A stretch of 45,420 nt of DNA. It comes from Jimgerdemannia flammicorona. Its lineage: Eukaryota; Mucoromycota; Endogonomycetes; Endogonales; Endogonaceae. Shown piece by piece: positions 45,300-45,420 of this stretch. The translations under genes and the position numbers were made by a program. The notes beneath the pieces are model-generated. The model searched no databases. It was given only the letters and a program-made list of their open reading frames with translations, and was not told the DNA's origin. Numbering within the stretch: position 1 is the first letter of the stretch; every line of letters starts with the position of its first letter. The stretch lies in assembly GCA_003990745.1 (NCBI GenBank), contig RBNI01000069.1:1-45420 (forward strand), given 5' to 3'.

Positions 45300-45406
45300 G
45301 GAAATTTTGCCTACCTGGTACTGGCTCGGGTCCCACCGATTTCAGCCGTATAACCTTGTTGCTTTGCCAGGACCTACCATCAATGAGATGGATTTAGGTG
45401 AGCTCT
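45271..45406 (-). repeat. Poly(A)-ended 107-bp unit, copy B (SINE-like)
   Basis: T run 45,271-45,299 (longer than in copy A), then the same 107-bp body. Both copies have the same 5' end (AGAGCTC on the minus strand), then diverge. A 108-bp unrelated spacer separates them. Confidence 0.75.
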
Positions 45407-45420
45407 TTTGTTTGTTATGG

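Overview
The window looks like nuclear DNA of a mushroom-forming basidiomycete (Agaricomycete-type). The right half has intron-bearing genes with short 80-160 nt introns and fungal donors (GTATGT, GTGAGT, GTACGT), an expanded family of small TKL-like protein kinases, a secreted carboxylesterase and a fatty-acid elongase. The left half is a nest of degenerate retrotransposons. This placement is inference from gene style and element types; no rRNA or marker gene is present.

Left half (1 to about 25,600): almost no CpG, very AT-rich, every transposon ORF full of TAA/TAG/TGA. Order: a 70-nt poly(A) at the window edge; two partial Ty3/Gypsy pol fragments (about 71-3,005 and 3,006-6,640), each with a dUTPase-like domain; an AT-rich stretch; then a near-complete Gypsy element (7,659-22,461) with 1.6-kb LTRs, a polypurine tract, gag with a zinc knuckle, protease, dUTPase, RT, RNase H and integrase. 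Its gag-pol is split by a 5.9-kb LINE (non-LTR) element on the minus strand (11,099-17,005) with a clean 13-bp target-site duplication. To the right lies the gag of a heavily mutated Copia element (minus strand, about 22,800-23,590), then AT-rich sequence.

Right half (25,600-45,420): normal CpG content. Four homologous three-exon kinase genes on the minus strand (copies 1-4 at 25,753-27,308; 28,757-30,318; 37,744-39,307; 40,150-41,717) plus one broken first-exon remnant and one inverted 5'-flank fragment. Copies 1 and 4 read intact, copy 2 lacks the ATG used by its sisters, and copy 3 carries an 11-bp deletion. All four encode the same Arg/Ser-rich tail of three 12-residue repeats. Between the two kinase pairs lie a carboxylesterase gene (30,862-32,936), a CAP/PR-1-type pseudogene (34,021-34,607) and a disrupted unknown gene (35,669-36,272). 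An ELO-type fatty-acid elongase (42,550-43,625, minus) follows. At the right edge are two identical 107-bp poly(A)-ended units.

There is no operon-like cooperation. The story is one of layered transposition (Copia or AT-rich DNA, then Gypsy, then LINE), C-to-T hypermutation of the repeats, and local duplication and decay of a kinase family. The most unusual items are an ORF inside the Gypsy LTR, the dUTPase domain in three Gypsy copies, and the conserved repeat tail on the kinases. All coordinates, exon joins and translations were read by eye from the sequence; no alignment or database search was run.
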